Position numbers and translations under genes: made by a program
Source: Fagopyrum homotropicum
Lineage: Eukaryota > Streptophyta > Magnoliopsida > Caryophyllales > Polygonaceae
NCBI GenBank assembly: GCA_033239125.1
Contig: BSWB01000001.1
Span: 141,995,981-142,059,980, forward strand
Length of the DNA stretch: 64,000 nucleotides
Direction: 5' to 3'
Shown: one piece after another, positions 33,348 to 46,130 of the stretch
Layout of the letters: every line of letters starts with the position of its first letter
How positions within the stretch are numbered: the first letter of the stretch is position 1
Notes under the pieces: model-generated
Database searches by the model: none
What the model was told of the DNA's origin: nothing
What the model saw: the letters and a program-made list of their open reading frames with translations, nothing else

Positions 33348-34602
33348 TCTCAAGCTGGCTGCTGTAAGTTTGAAAAGCACACAAGGCCCTTTGTCATTAG
33401 ATACTGGTATTAGAGATAGAGACGAACTATTGTGGAGATGTAGCGCAAATGGAAACTATTCGGTTGCATCAGCATACTGCATGCTCAGGAATGACACGTC
33501 TAGTTGTTACATGGATAGAAAGGTCTTCAAAAAGATATGGAAAATGGGCTTGCAAGAGAGAGTAAGATTCTTCATTTGGAGGCTACTGCATGGAGGAGTC
33601 CTAACGAATGAAGAACGATCGCGTAGGCACATCAGCACCAGTGCAGACTGCTCGGAATGCCAAGGAGAGCCGGAGACACTCGAACACTTGTTCAGGGACT
33701 GCACGGTCAGCAGAGGAGTTTGGACGGGACTCAACGTCAAGCGCTATGGAGCGAATTTCTTTGGCTCACCCTTGGCGACTCGGGTAAGAGGTAATATTCT
33801 ATCGAGTTGTAAATTCAATAATTGTTGCGATTGGAATGTGGTTTTTGTGATAGGTCTCTGGTGGCTGTGGAGACGGAGAAACGAGAGAATTTTCGAGAAG
33901 AAGAGCATAAGACCGGATGGACATGTGTTTATTATCGAGACAGCCATGGAGGTTACCAAAGCGTGGAGGAAGAATACCAACATCAAACCTCGTACCGATC
34001 ATGCCATTACACATGTCAGATGGGACCCTCCTCCGGAGAATAGATTGAAGATCAACACGGATGGATCAGTTAGGAGCGATGGAAGAGCTGCTGCGGTGGG
34101 AGTTCTTAGGACTTATACGGGGGAGTGACAACTTGGATATGTTGCAAATCTGGGTATATGTACCGTCCTTATGGCGGAACTTTGGGGCATATACTATGGT
34201 TTGAAGATTGCTTGGGAGAACGGGTATTGTGCTGTGATTTTAAAGTCAGATTCATAGCTCGCTATCTCTCTCCTAAGCATAAATGTTCCAAGATGTCACC
34301 CCCTTGTCAGTCTGGTAAGTAAGTGCCAAGACTATATTAGAAGGGACTCGAATATCCAGTTCCGTCATGTCTTCCGTGAAGTGAATAATGTCGCGGATTT
34401 CTTAGTTACTCTAGCCTTTGGTTTCCCTATTGGGCATATTGTACTGCGTGACCCTCTCGAGGGTGTAGTGGATCTTTTGCATTGCGATGTAAGGGGTCGG
34501 GCTATCCCCCGCTTGAGTACTACTTAGCCCATTTTTTCATATATAATAAGCGCGACTAGATGCGCCGGAGACCACCGACTCTCCTTCACACCAAAAAAAA
34601 AT
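33348..34602 (+). pseudogene. LINE D: 3' end in copy 2, with 3' tail
   Basis: Same fragment as 15894-16870, here uninterrupted. Zinc-binding RT region and RNase H start are open to the shared TGA at 34126-34128. A private TAG follows at about 34256 (KSDS-stop-LAI; copy 1 has Gln there). RNase H end FREVNNVADFL at about 34370. Beyond the duplicated part (after 34497) come a short 3' UTR and a run of nine A at about 34593-34601, the likely LINE 3' end. The empty insertion site of element E is at 34319-34323. Confidence 0.8.
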
Positions 34603-35904
34603 TTGCCGAATTGGTTCAGTCTTCTTCTTTCATTTTTTTATGCATGTTTCATAAAATTACTTCTTATTTCGTGTTTTGACTATTTTTCCTTTTAAAATTA
34701 ATGTTTAAAGTCAAACAGGTATTTTTAGTTCTTTCATATATTTTTATAAAAGTAGTCTCTCCTTTTTTGTTTTTACTCGTAAACTTATTTTTAAAGGTAA
34801 TAAAAGTCTTATTTTTCAGGTTGACATAACTCTAAACATGGGTCTCCAAACCTCATTGGACGTCTGGGTAGACACGTTGCTAAAACTGGTAGATTTATTG
34901 TGGGAAAGACCACACAAATGGTTGAAATAGAACCACCAATATATTAGTGTTATTATGATCCTCTATATAGGATTACAAGAGAATAAGAAGGGAACAATAC
35001 ATATTTCAAGGATTAAATCAAATATAAACTAGCCTAATATAACAAGATAATATTGTATTCAAATATTATCAAGATCTTCCAATACACGTCCTCAGTCAAA
35101 GCGTGGTTATGCAAACTAACGCTGATGACTGAAATATTTTCATTGATAAGAATTAAACATCTTCATCAACAATGGGCAAATGAGATCAAATAACGCACCA
35201 GTAGATCGGTGACACCACATGGAGATCAATAAAACCACAAGTAAATTGGTGGCAAGGATAGATTTAGACGCCGGTAAGTTGGCAACAAATAGAGTATTGA
35301 TAGGCCGAGGTCCCGAAACGAACCCGCTTAGATACCGTAATAGACTTATGATGGAAAACACCGCACAAATTGTGAAAATAGACGTCCTCAGACATGGCAT
35401 GGACAAGGCCAGCGTCGGGCGTGACAAGGCCATGACTTGTCCTTGCAAAATAATAAAAATTTCAAAAATTTCAAAAATTTAATCAAATATAAACTAACTT
35501 AATATTATACAAGAGAATAAAAAGAAAATAATAAAAATTTCAAAAATTTAATCAAATATAAACTAACTTAATATACAAAAATAATATGATATTAAAATAT
35601 TCTCAATATCTTCCAATAAAAACGCCATGACTTGTCCTTGCAAAATAGTAGACATCTCTCATCCGGTCAACCTTGTATTTATTCAATATGATCATCTGAT
35701 TTCGGACTACAGAAACCCATCATTTCATAGTTGAACGAGAACATCAAAAAGAAAGACAACTTCCTTCGGAAGGGCGATCTTGACAGAAATAATCGACTAG
35801 TAAAAGGTGTATTGTCATTTCCTCTTATCTTAATTTGCACTCTTCTATACTCTTTACTTCACAGGTACATAACATCTGGCAATTTTACCCTGTTTAAGGG
35901 CATA
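34603..35904. other. AT-rich intergenic DNA downstream of the phospholipase gene
   Basis: No gene recognised. A phrase with ATCAAATATAAACTA..CTAATAT occurs three times (about 35008, 35483, 35550), and AAAATTTCAAAAATTT is repeated nearby, so part of this is a local tandem duplication. The 35219-35482 open frame has no recognisable family. The 3' UTR of the phospholipase gene should lie at the right end. Confidence 0.5.
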
Positions 35905-38343
35905 CTAATCATGCGTTGGATATCTTGAGGTCAGGGAGGACCTCATATTAACAATGACAGACCCATCTGCTCCCAGCTTCCGAGCTTCTTTACTAGCTCG
36001 CATAAACCTTGAAACCGAACCCTTAACATATTTATGTGCTTGCTTCACGTTCATCTTCTTCGTCATCTCATCCTGGAAGCTGTTCAAGATGTGATCTCCC
36101 GTCAGAACTGCAGCCAGCTGAACAATCTCAGCCTGAAATTCAGACAGCGCCCTATTTTCGCCCGCCTTCGTCTTTCTTAATGGTTCCACATCCGGTAAGA
36201 TCTCTGCATCACGCAAAAGAAACAAAGGTAACAATTACGTACTAATGCCCCGAAAATCCATTGCAGGGAAGTGCAGGTGATTATGAATTGGAAGATATGA
36301 TATATTATAACTAGAGAAGTTATCTAAATTTATTTTGGTCCCCTAAATTTATAAATAGGGTGATAATAACTCAGTATAGGTGTGGTTCTACCTGGACAAT
36401 CAGTCCGAGGAGAGGTAAGCTCTCCAAACACACCCTCGAAAGTGCCAGCCCATGCATCTCTTTCTGTCAAGAAGCTAGAATTGAGATTGAATATCTTCTT
36501 TATGGTTGCAGGGATAGAGGAATGTTCAAACTCAGAATCCGGCGTCGGCCCATTCGCCCTGCTCATCACTGCACAAACAATCAACACAGCATAACATCAA
36601 CACACATCATCTCAGTTAGTTAAAATGCTTGATAAGCCATCCATTACCGGTTCCTTTCTTGATCCAAGGAGAAATCATAATAGTAGGAACCCGGACTCCC
36701 AACCGATTAAACTCAAAATTATCAGGTCCAGGCCCGGTTCTTCCATCTGGGTTAGGGACATTCACATAAGGAGTCTGAACATGGTCATAAAACCCACCAT
36801 GTTCATCATAAGTGATCACAAATAGGGTCTGGTTCCATTGTGGACTAGCCCTCAAGATCTCATAAACATCCTTGACAAGCTTCTGCCCGTTAGCCACGTC
36901 ATGGGACGGGTGGTCATCGTTAGCTGGGAGCTCAATCAGGTCAAAATACCGTGGCTCGATCACTGACAACGGAGGCAACTTCCCCTTCATTGCATCATGC
37001 TTGAACCTCAATCCATATGGCTTGAACTTGTCAATGTATTTGAGTTTCCGGAGGTTTCGGTAGAAGAGGACACTCGGGATGCTCTCGAAATAGATTCCAA
37101 AATCGATTCCATTCTCGTCGAGGGAGTCGAAGATGGTCTTTTGCGGATACCCGATTGCTAGTTGCCTTAAGATATGGCTTGTGGCTCCATGGGAAGTGCC
37201 AGAGTATACAAATAGCCTGTTGGGTTGTGTTGGGCCAGGTAGAGAGCAAAACCACCTGATTTAGGAATTCATAAATACGTTACTAAATAGTAATTATAAA
37301 CATCAATCAAGTATAACATAACTTTTTGTGCGGTTGAAATTCTTCTTAAGCATCACCTATTGAACCAATTCTGCACTTTGATATCATCTGTACACAATAT
37401 TACTATTATGAATAGGCTCGTGCCACACACGGGCTTGAAAATATGTTTACACGTTATTTTTACGAACTAATTTCAATGTTTTGTATGCATTTCTTAATTA
37501 TATGCATTTCTTAATGATTTCATTAATATAAAAATTGTATGCTTTTCTTAATGATTTCATTAATATAAAAATTTGGATTGTTATAATTGTGTACAAATGA
37601 ACATTAATATATAGATTATACATTTATAACAAAAAACTTAATTTTAAGTGCGGTTCAGATTATCAGTAAAGAAAACACAATACACATAATTGATCCATTA
37701 TGTATTTCAAGAAGTAGAATCAAATAGACGACAATCTCTATAGAACAAGGGGCCTGTCTTGTATGTACAGTTGCACATCCCCTGTATTTGTTAAATGTTA
37801 CACATATACTGTCCATAATGTATTTACCATCCGGATTAATGAAATTGAGGAAAGAACATGGTACCTGTCGAAGACAGCGAATTCGGATACTAAAGTGGAG
37901 TAAACGGGTACTCTTTCGGGTTTGAAGCCTTTCATGACAACGTCAGAGGTGTCAGGGAAAATCGACAGGGCCTGCTGCGCAAAGCCCATCATGGTGGGTA
38001 TGGACGAGTCCGACCCAAATACTTGTTGGGCCACTTCTTCAAATGAGTGACCCGGATCCGGATCTACATAGACAGCGTCATCCGTGAAGCAGACGGAGCG
38101 AGATCCGTTCTTGGTGGAAAGCGGGTTGCATTCGTCGCCGGTGACTCCGTCGATTTTTGGGTTTACCGACTTCTTCATCCACCCAATCATGTGGTCGAAT
38201 GACCTGTTTTCCATTACCAAAACGACGACGTTCTTAATGGGTGTCTGGGTTTGCTGCTCGGATAATGAAGATGAGTTGAAGAAGCAAAGAGTTGAGAGGA
38301 TGAGAAAGAGGATCGAAATTGGAGGTATCATGACTGAGAACAC
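35905..38343 (-). CDS. NPC: Non-specific phospholipase C, 4 exons
   Basis: The one clear host gene. Exons on the minus strand: 38343-37865, 37255-36648, 36568-36392, 36203-35905; all introns are GT-AG and the joined frame encodes 520 aa without a stop, the usual NPC length. NPC enzymes cleave common phospholipids such as phosphatidylcholine to diacylglycerol and a phospho-headgroup, in membrane remodelling and phosphate-starvation responses. Seen motifs: hydrophobic signal peptide (residues about 5-25), [14 protein letters not shown] (45-58), DPGHS (96-100), [11 protein letters not shown] (158-168), [10 protein letters not shown] (178-187, probable active-site region), [11 protein letters not shown] (about 306-316), and [19 protein letters not shown] (about 366-384). 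ATG 38343 chosen as the first in frame; Met5 is an alternative. The secreted-type signal peptide fits the NPC1/2/6 kind. I cannot assign the exact paralogue. Confidence 0.93.
37256..37864 (-). other. Intron 1 of the phospholipase gene
   Basis: 609 bp, GT-AG, AT-rich. Contains a direct repeat of about 36 bp built on TTCTTAATGATTTCATTAAT (37502 and 37536). Nothing else seen. Confidence 0.85.
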
Positions 38344-38930
38344 AGTGAAAATGGGCGATATTGAGTTGAAGTGGAAATGTTGTATTTGGATTTCATGGGA
38401 GAAGAAGGGAAAATGGAGAAAGGATTGTGGGTTTTACTGGGAGAGGGAGAGAGAGCATTTTGAGCCCGTGAGTGTGGACATATGCTGGATTCTTGTAATT
38501 ATCTGGATGGTGCTACTTTGGATCAGCACACATTTTCAGTAATATATGATTCAACTATTTTCTTGGTGCCATGATATTTTGATTTTTCTTTTGGCATTTC
38601 TAATGTTTTGTTCTCGTTTCGGCTCTTTGCGATGCATTAATGTTGTCGTTCAAAATATCAAAATTATCGTTCTTTGCGGAAACAAAAACTGAAAAATCGC
38701 CCAAGGATTGTCCGTAGAACTCTGCAAGATTGGACAGCATGGTTTATTGTCATTATATTGGTAGGACGGGAGGTTTAGGCCTCTTATGAAAATTTTACCA
38801 GCTAAGAAAGCAAACGATGAGCATTAAACACAAAAAAACCGATTCAGTTGTATCGAATGTGTAGGCAACAACTCAAAATATCATTTTTGCTTATGCACCT
38901 CCCCCAAGAGGCTAAATTTTTTTTTTTTGG
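38344..38930. other. Upstream region of the phospholipase gene
   Basis: No gene. It should hold the promoter and 5' UTR of the minus-strand gene. A CT-rich stretch on that strand (GAGAGGGAGAGAGAGC on the + strand, 38441-38456) is typical of plant 5' leaders. No convincing TATA box picked. Confidence 0.4.
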
Positions 38931-41648
38931 ATTCTCTCACCGAATTTATTTAAAATTCTTGTCTCCTTTGCATGTTGCTTGGAGACATGAATGAAATACA
39001 ACAAACTCGGGGAAAAAAAAACAGAGGGGCACCAATAAATACCAATATATTTAATATAATAATTAACTTTAAAAAATTTAAAAGTTCATGTAATCTAGTG
39101 GATCATCAAGCTTCCGGTAATGAATTTAGCTGGAGGAAAAAAGTGATGGATGGTCCTCATAATATTGATCGTGTGTTGGTCCAATACTAAGTTTTACAAT
39201 GATACCCAAATTTTAAAACAAAAAATCACTCTTCCACTTCATCAGACCGTTGTCAAATTTCCCTTGAGATTTCCGCGAATGATGATTACACACCACGACC
39301 TTTTAAATATGAAATGATGTGGACTAAACGAAAAGATTTGGAGTACACTGTTAAACAAACATGGTGTTCCAATATTGTAGGTTCCGAAATGTATACCGGT
39401 ATAACCTCATAAAAAAAAACTCAATTGCTAAAAACAAAGGCAAAGAGTGGAGCAAATCAAATTTTGGAAATAGATTTAAACAAATCAAAGATGTGAAAAT
39501 TGCAACTCCAAGAACTTCATGGCTCACAATTCCATATCATGAACTAAAAATATGTAACCACCTGAAGGAACTAACCAAACAAAGTTGACTTCTCGTTCCA
39601 TCAAAGATACTGGTAACAAAGAATTAAGAACAAATACCTAAAAAAATATGGATACAAACTCTAAATATTTGCACCGTATGGCCACAAGTAGAAGAAATGA
39701 AAAATCTCCAAAAGAACTAACAACTAACAATGGAACCACACTTTCGTTTAAGAGTGAAATCAGCTCGGAGATTAAAATTGAATATCGAGAAAATTCTTTA
39801 AACCCCTCTCGATTACCCCTCTTGGAAGACAAACCACCTCATAGCAAGCAAAAAGTTAGTGACGAAGACAATATAAACTTAACAAAGCCCCCAATAAATG
39901 AAGAAATTAAAAGTGTCATTTTTTATATTAGTTGTGATAAATCACCAAAACCTGATGCGTTGTATGTTGGATTCTATCAAAAATATTGACATATGTGGGA
40001 CTTGATGTAACTAAAGAAGTCAAAGGCTTCTTTAGAAGTGAAAAATGCTTAAAAAAATACTTTCATAACTCTAATTCCGAAAATGGATAACCCTATGACA
40101 ATTAACTATTTTGAAAAATAAGTCTTTGCTCTAGAATCTACAAAATAATTGCAAAAATAATCAGTAACATGATGTAAGTTATCATGCCTAAATTCATTCA
40201 CCCTCTACAAGGTGCTTTTGTAGCAAAAATATCAATACATGATAATATCCTTATTGCTTATGAAGTTTTTCACTCTTTTAGGTCCAAAAAGGGTAGGGAA
40301 GGTTAGACCGCTATTAAATTGGATATGGAAAAAGCTTGCAACCAAGTCAATTGGAACTTTATTCTTAGGGTACTTAATAATTTTGGCTTTACCGACAAAT
40401 TCTTGATTGGATTACAAATTGTATAATAACAATCTCTTTCGCCATTTTGGTAAATAATGGACCAATAAAACACTTCTTTTTCGAATAAGGATTTAGACAA
40501 GAAGACCCCTTATCTCCCTATCTGTTTGTGTTTGGGGGCTAAAATACTAACACAAGTGCTACAAAATGATTGTGACAAGTACGACAATCATATTGCCTTC
40601 CTTGTGTGTAGACAAAGAACCCCAATTCCGTTCTTGTCATTTGTAGACGACGTGATCATTTTTCTAAAACAAATGGGAGTTCTTCTCAAAGAACCAAGCA
40701 AATCCTACAAAAATATTTTGCGACAGAAAATTAATTTCTAAAAACCTTCTTTCTAGACAACAAAAAATATCAGTGACAATTATATAACCCAATTAAAAAA
40801 AAAGTATACTTGCTATGAACCAAACTATTACCCTTGACAAATATCTTGAATGCCCAATCATTAATGGAAGAGTGAGAAAAAAATATACTTGATGACAATA
40901 ACTTAAAAACAAAGTAACGACTTTTAAAATGGAAAGTTAACTCACTCTGGCAAGAAAGAAGACATACCTTAATAAAACACAATTTAGCTGTCAAACCTAT
41001 TTTTACTATGCAAAACTTTATGCTTCCAATCTACAATCTTGAGGTGTTGGATACAACATATAAAAAATCTTCTGGAAAGGAGACCAACATAGACATATCA
41101 TTAGTTAAGATGAAAATTGTAAACCAAAAAAGAATGGTGGTCTTGATTTAAGAAAAGCTAATATCACAAACAAAGCCTTACAAATGAAGATTTTGTGGAA
41201 AGCCTGACAAAACTAGAAAATGTGTGGGTAACCTTAACATTCTCCATACCAAAAGAAATGACCAACTTCTTGGCAATGGAATAACCTTATGAAATTCAAA
41301 TCTGATTTTAAGAACGGAACTATTTGGCAAGTAGGTAATGACAACACAATCATTTTTTGGCATGATAATTGGATCCCCGGAACGCCTCTCATAAAACTGG
41401 CCCAAAATGTCAATCAAATTGACAACAATACCAAAGTTAAACACTTTATAACCAATTCTAAAGATAGGGATATAACTAAAATTAATAACGAGCTACAAAA
41501 CATTATTAGCCCGGATGTTTTGGACAAAGTTAAGCAAATAATAATAGCAAAAAACGAAATACAAGATAAATTATGTTGGAGATGCAACAAAAAATGTGTG
41601 GTTTACAACCAAATTAGCTTCCGAACTGGTAATCGAGGATAAGTTTAT

Positions 41649-42485
41649 GAGAAAACTGCATAAAACCACCCTTAATAATCACTCTTTTGCAATAAACCAC
41701 CCCTTATAAAAGTTTTAGCACAAAACCACCCTTAATGTTCAACTATTTACAGTAAACCACCCCTAATAATTTTTTTGGCATAAAACCACCCTTAATTTCT
41801 AAAAGTTTGCAATTAACCACCCATACTAATTTAAATTACTTAAAATAATTTAAAATTGAAGCATTGACAAAGTAAATTTTATTATTAATATCACATTAAT
41901 TTCTATAGTTTGATTAAATATTGTAGTTTGGTTAGTATCACAATTTAAACTTGAAAAATAATCAAAAAAATTATACAATTTTTATTACCCATGTACAAAA
42001 CATAAAAAAAAAACTATAGAAATTTTATATTCAGTAATTTATATACTATTTCATATTTTCAAGCCTAAATTAAAAAACATATTTTTAATAAGCTATATCT
42101 TTAAAAACACAACGTTTAATTTTGTGCATAACACAAAAGTATTTTGACTTATGTATTGTTTATGGGTAATAAAATATGTTTTATTTTTTATTTTTCTAGT
42201 ATAAATTGTAATACTTAATCAAACATATTGAAATCATCTATGATATTAATAATGAAAATTTATTATGTCTATGCTTCAATTTTAAATTATTTGAAGTAGT
42301 TTTAATTAGTATGGGTGTTTAATTGCAAAAATTTAAAAATTAAGGGTGGCTTTATGCCAAAAATTTATAAGGGGTGGTTTACTGCAAATAGTTGAACATT
42401 AAGGGTGGTTTTATGCTAATTTTTTTATAAAGGGTGGTTTATTGGAAAAAAGTGATTATTAAGGGTGGTTTTATGTAGTTTTCTC
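41649..42485. mobile_element. Mutator-type MITE with long, internally repetitive TIRs
   Basis: 837 bp flanked by a perfect 9-bp duplication TAAGTTTAT (41640-41648 and 42486-42494), the length expected of Mutator-type transposition. Terminal inverted repeats start GAGAAAACT and extend about 180 bp on each side. Each TIR is itself made of repeats that alternate ATAAAACCACCCTTAAT and AATAAACCACCCCT about every 30 bp. No transposase. It is inserted in the zinc-binding RT region of LINE F, whose frame resumes at the right flank. Confidence 0.88.
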
Positions 42486-42851
42486 TAAGTTTATTACTCC
42501 TAATAATGGGTGTGAGTGGATTTGAAAACTTAACACTCAACCTAAAATTAGGAACTTTCTCTGAAAAAAATAAAAAACGGAATACCAACAAAAGCAAAGC
42601 TTGACGAAAGGAAAATTGTAATTACTAGGTATTGCAAATTTCGTAATCATCAGCTTGAGGACTTAGTCAACCCGCTTCTTGACTGCACTTTTAGTAAACA
42701 AGTCATTGATAAAATTGATATGATAACTTCGAACAAGATAAACAACATTAATCATCAAAACAAAAAAGACAAATGATATTCTTCAAGAAATTAAAGATAA
42801 GATTGGACAAAAGAGGTTTTCATGGCTAACAACAATTTGGTGGAGCATCTG

Positions 42852-44889
42852 TAGACCTGTACAAAAGCGGGTTCGGACCGGGCCATAACTTAAAACTTTA
42901 CCCGGAAGGTGCGGGTCGGGATAGTCCGGCCCGCTTTTGTAACACCCCAAATTCGTGGGACTCGGGGCGCTACGGGCTAGGATCTCATAGTAGATCGTGA
43001 CCCTAGCCTGACAACAAGTTCACCGGATCTTACAACAAAACACAAATAAATATAAAACCAAACCTTTATAAACTGAAATATCAAACAACGTAAATCATAC
43101 AAAACACAACTGAGTACAAAACATCAATCACATGTACGTGTACACATACAACTCAAAAACCCATACACCACCTAAATGTTCGGAAGCCCTCAGCTGATCA
43201 CTCTACAGTCTTCCTATCTTGCAAAGCATCTACAACACGGTATAAAACCATTAGCTAACAATTCATGAATAAGAATAATGGTAATAGCACACATAATCAC
43301 ATAATCACATCATAACATGCAATGCTCACACACATCATCCGTTTATTATCTTCATTACATTATAACATTACTAATTCATTATGTGTGATACGAGGAGTAG
43401 AACTACTTCGTCTATGTCCTCTTTAACCACACATGTTTGGAATTGGTGTCAATCATCACCACCTGATGGACTGGTCGCAGAGAGCCCCCTTAGCTCCCAA
43501 TTTGAGCTTAAAAAAGTTATCACCGTCCGTTATCATACACTTGGGCCAATTAATACATATATGGTCATCCTAGTCCGGTTAAGATGTTAAATGCAACATA
43601 CATATGAACAGACACCACTATTACAATCACTCCAATCCATAAACGTCCGCTAAGTAAGCCCAAAGGACTTACTAGTCTTAAAGATTCCACAAGATCATAA
43701 CCCATAAACCAATCCTCGATATCTCATCGATACTCAAAGATGCCTAAGGCATTCATCGATATTTAACATCATCAGTCTCATCTATACCAAAACACTATCA
43801 TGCTTCTATACTCATACTACAACACAAAAGAAGGAGATGACACATACCAACACTTAATATGTCCTGGACAAAGACGCACTTGCGGGAGGGAATGGGCGCA
43901 GGAGTGGTGACAATCCGCGAAAGCGGTGGACAGAGCCGTAGAGGCGGTGACACAACTACAAAATCAGGAGAAGAAGGACAACAATCCAGCTGCTCAACCA
44001 TAAAAACCACCACAAAAATTCATCATCATCAAAGCCACTAAAAACACATCCAAAGCCTTCACACTTGAAGGAATCCAAGGAGAAATTCAAGAAGAAAACC
44101 AAGAGAAGAGAAGAAGAAAAGAAGAGCGTAAGAGGGAGGAGAAGCAAGGCTGGAAGAAGCAAAACCTCACCAATAGGAGAGAGAGAAACTTATAGGAGAA
44201 GAAAACGGAAAGCAAGACGGTCAAAGAAGGCGGCTCCGACCCTACAAACCGCGGGGGCGGCTCCGCAACTGCGGCCAAGCCGAGGCACGGTCGTGGGATC
44301 ACAAGGAAACTAATGCTATTACAGCTTTATCCGGGCCACAAACGATGCCGATGTTCACCAACGTAAAAAGCGGGTAGGTTGGAGGGGCCGGCCTGGATGA
44401 TCCGTATGTACTTGATTGCGTGTTTTCCCCGGGACGTATCATTCGAAACAAGTAATATAATGTATTTAACACAAATTTCAATCCAATTAGACTTGCATAG
44501 TGCACTACCAACGAGTTCGACAACAATTGACACACAAAAATGAATAAATCCAAATACTTGATAAACAACAAGTACCATTGCAATCAAGTGATCCATGCAA
44601 TCTTGTATTATAAACGATTATAACTTATCAAAATACTTAAAACAAACTAAATGAAAAACCAGAGTAGGTGACACTCAAAACAAACTAAATTATATATATA
44701 AATAAATAAATTATATGTATAAAACTATATACGGGCTGGGTCGGGTTGGCCCGTGAGCCAAAATGTGTACCCATATCCCTCCCACCTAAATATGGGTCGG
44801 ACTAGGCTCAAACGGGCCAAACTAGCTGCCCATGCCCGTGTTTTTTCCCGAGTAGGCGGGACGGGTCAGCCTAAGTTTGTACAAGTCTA
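42852..44889. mobile_element. hAT-type MITE, holding a solo LTR
   Basis: Ends are inverted: TAGACCTGTACAAA at 42852 and the complement of TAGACTTGTACAAA at 44876-44889. Flanks are AGCATCTG (42844-42851) and AGCATCTC (44890-44897), an 8-bp duplication with one mismatch, as expected for hAT. Subterminal parts are rich in GGGTCGG, GGCCCG and CGGGCC motifs, common in hAT MITEs. Without the inner LTR it is about 647 bp. No transposase. LINE F resumes in frame after it (WWSI..NKIVFNN). Confidence 0.82.
42938..44323 (-). repeat. Solo LTR of chromovirus-like family in the hAT MITE
   Basis: 1386 bp. Begins TGTAACACCCC and ends TATTACA on the + strand, flanked by a perfect 5-bp duplication GCTTT (42933-42937 and 44324-44328). 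Minus orientation by similarity to the LTRs of elements B and H (shared GGGACTCGGGGCG, CCCTAGCCTGACAACAAGTTC). Words related to CCGCCCCTGCGG are at 44229-44276 (for example GGGGGCGGCTCCG, CAACTGCGGCC). Confidence 0.88.
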
Positions 44890-45829
44890 AGCATCTCGTT
44901 ATTTATGAACAAAATAGTTTTCAACAATGAACATATCAGTCCTCTCTAGAGTACAATTGCATTCATAAAAAATTAAACTTATAATTGGCAAAATACCATC
45001 GTCGATGAGGACGTTTATGACATCAAACCACCACCAAAATACAACAATACTACCAAACGGTAAAAAAAAGTTAAATAAAAAAACCAAAGTTTGGCTTCCA
45101 CAAATTCACCTTTGATGGATCAAAACTTTATTCAGGAGTAACTTCCATTGGCTTTGTGATTCGAAACCACAATGAAGAGGTTAGTAGCCTCAATGGTCAA
45201 AAAAATAACTTCAGTTCGGTGATAAAAGAGGAAGCTTATGCTCTCAAAATGGTCCTAAAAGAAGCAATTGGAATGCAAATTAAAATAAAATTGAGGGTGA
45301 CAATTTGTGTATCATTCAGACACTCCAAGTACTTGGAGTTGTTCGTGGAAGGTCGAGATTGTAAGAGTTAGGATTTTAGAATCCTAAATAATCATGATTA
45401 AGGTGGCAGATTAAACCTAATCATTGATACTAATATTGGGTCAACTTGCAAACGGGGTGAAATTGGCAAGTTTGGATTCCACTATTGAGTTTCTAGCCTG
45501 AGATTGACCTAGTGGGAAAAATTCTACTTTTTCATCCGGAGAATAATTTTTACCCCCAGTGTTATTTGGAGCATTTGGGAGTTTCAGTTAATAAAAATGC
45601 AGTTAAGAGAAATGATTAGGACATTGGACATGTCCTAGATATGAAATAACATGGAAAGGCAAAATGGCCAAAAGAGTCGCTATTTTGTTTCTTAGCAGCT
45701 AAGAAAGACGCTTAGGAATATGCATTTATAAGGAAATTGCATAATAACTACCCACACAATATTCCAGAATTATTATTCCAATTCTGAGAAGTTTGGAGAA
45801 AGGACCCAAACCATCTTCGGATCGGTAAA

Positions 45830-46125
45830 AGGATAATTATCGATTTTGCTAAAGGATAATGCTAGAGGATAATTATCCACTTTGCTAAAGGATAATGCTA
45901 AAGGATAATTATCGATTTTGTTAAAGGATAATGCTAGAGGATAATTATCCACTTTGCTAAAGGCTAAAGGATAATCATCGATTTTGCTAAAGGATAATGC
46001 TAGAAGATAATTATCGACTTTGCTAAAGGATGATGCTAAAGGATAATTATCGATTTTGTTAAAGGATAATGCTAGAAGATAATTATCGACTTTGCTAAAG
46101 GATAATGCTAGAAGATAATTATTGA
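45830..46125 (+). repeat. Minisatellite in the LTR of G, upstream of the promoter
   Basis: About 8-9 units of roughly 33 bp, each of the form CTAAAGGATAATGCTA then GAGGATAATTATC and GACTTTG or GATTTTG. The same array is at 49243-49543 in the other LTR. The related LTR of element H has only about two such units (57943-57976), so the array expanded in the G lineage. It ends within about 10 bp of the TATA box. Confidence 0.88.
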
Positions 46126-46130
46126 CGTTT

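Larger units (their letters stand above)
30059..34497 (+). repeat. Second copy of a 4.4-kb tandem duplication
   Basis: Matches 12575-16875 plus 29887-30058, in order: last 1.1 kb of the C-type LTR (30059-31161), leader, gag start (31657), LTR-like segment (32171-33347) and LINE end (33348-34497). The junction near 30056-30064 reads GGGGTTGGACC. Copy 2 lacks element E. Other differences: a deletion of about 65 bp near 32360, a longer C run at 33141, longer AT runs at 31365-31431, and scattered base changes. Confidence 0.9.

Noticed and set aside
38084..38542. 152-codon + strand frame opposite exon 1 of the phospholipase gene
   Set aside because: Antisense shadow of a well-supported exon.
43859..44313. 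Lys/Arg- and Glu-rich frames near the end of the solo LTR
   Set aside because: Purine-rich LTR leader read in frame; the reverse strand is a pyrimidine-rich leader.
45830..46125. CRISPR-like spaced repeats
   Set aside because: Units are contiguous and variable, without unique spacers, in a plant LTR.
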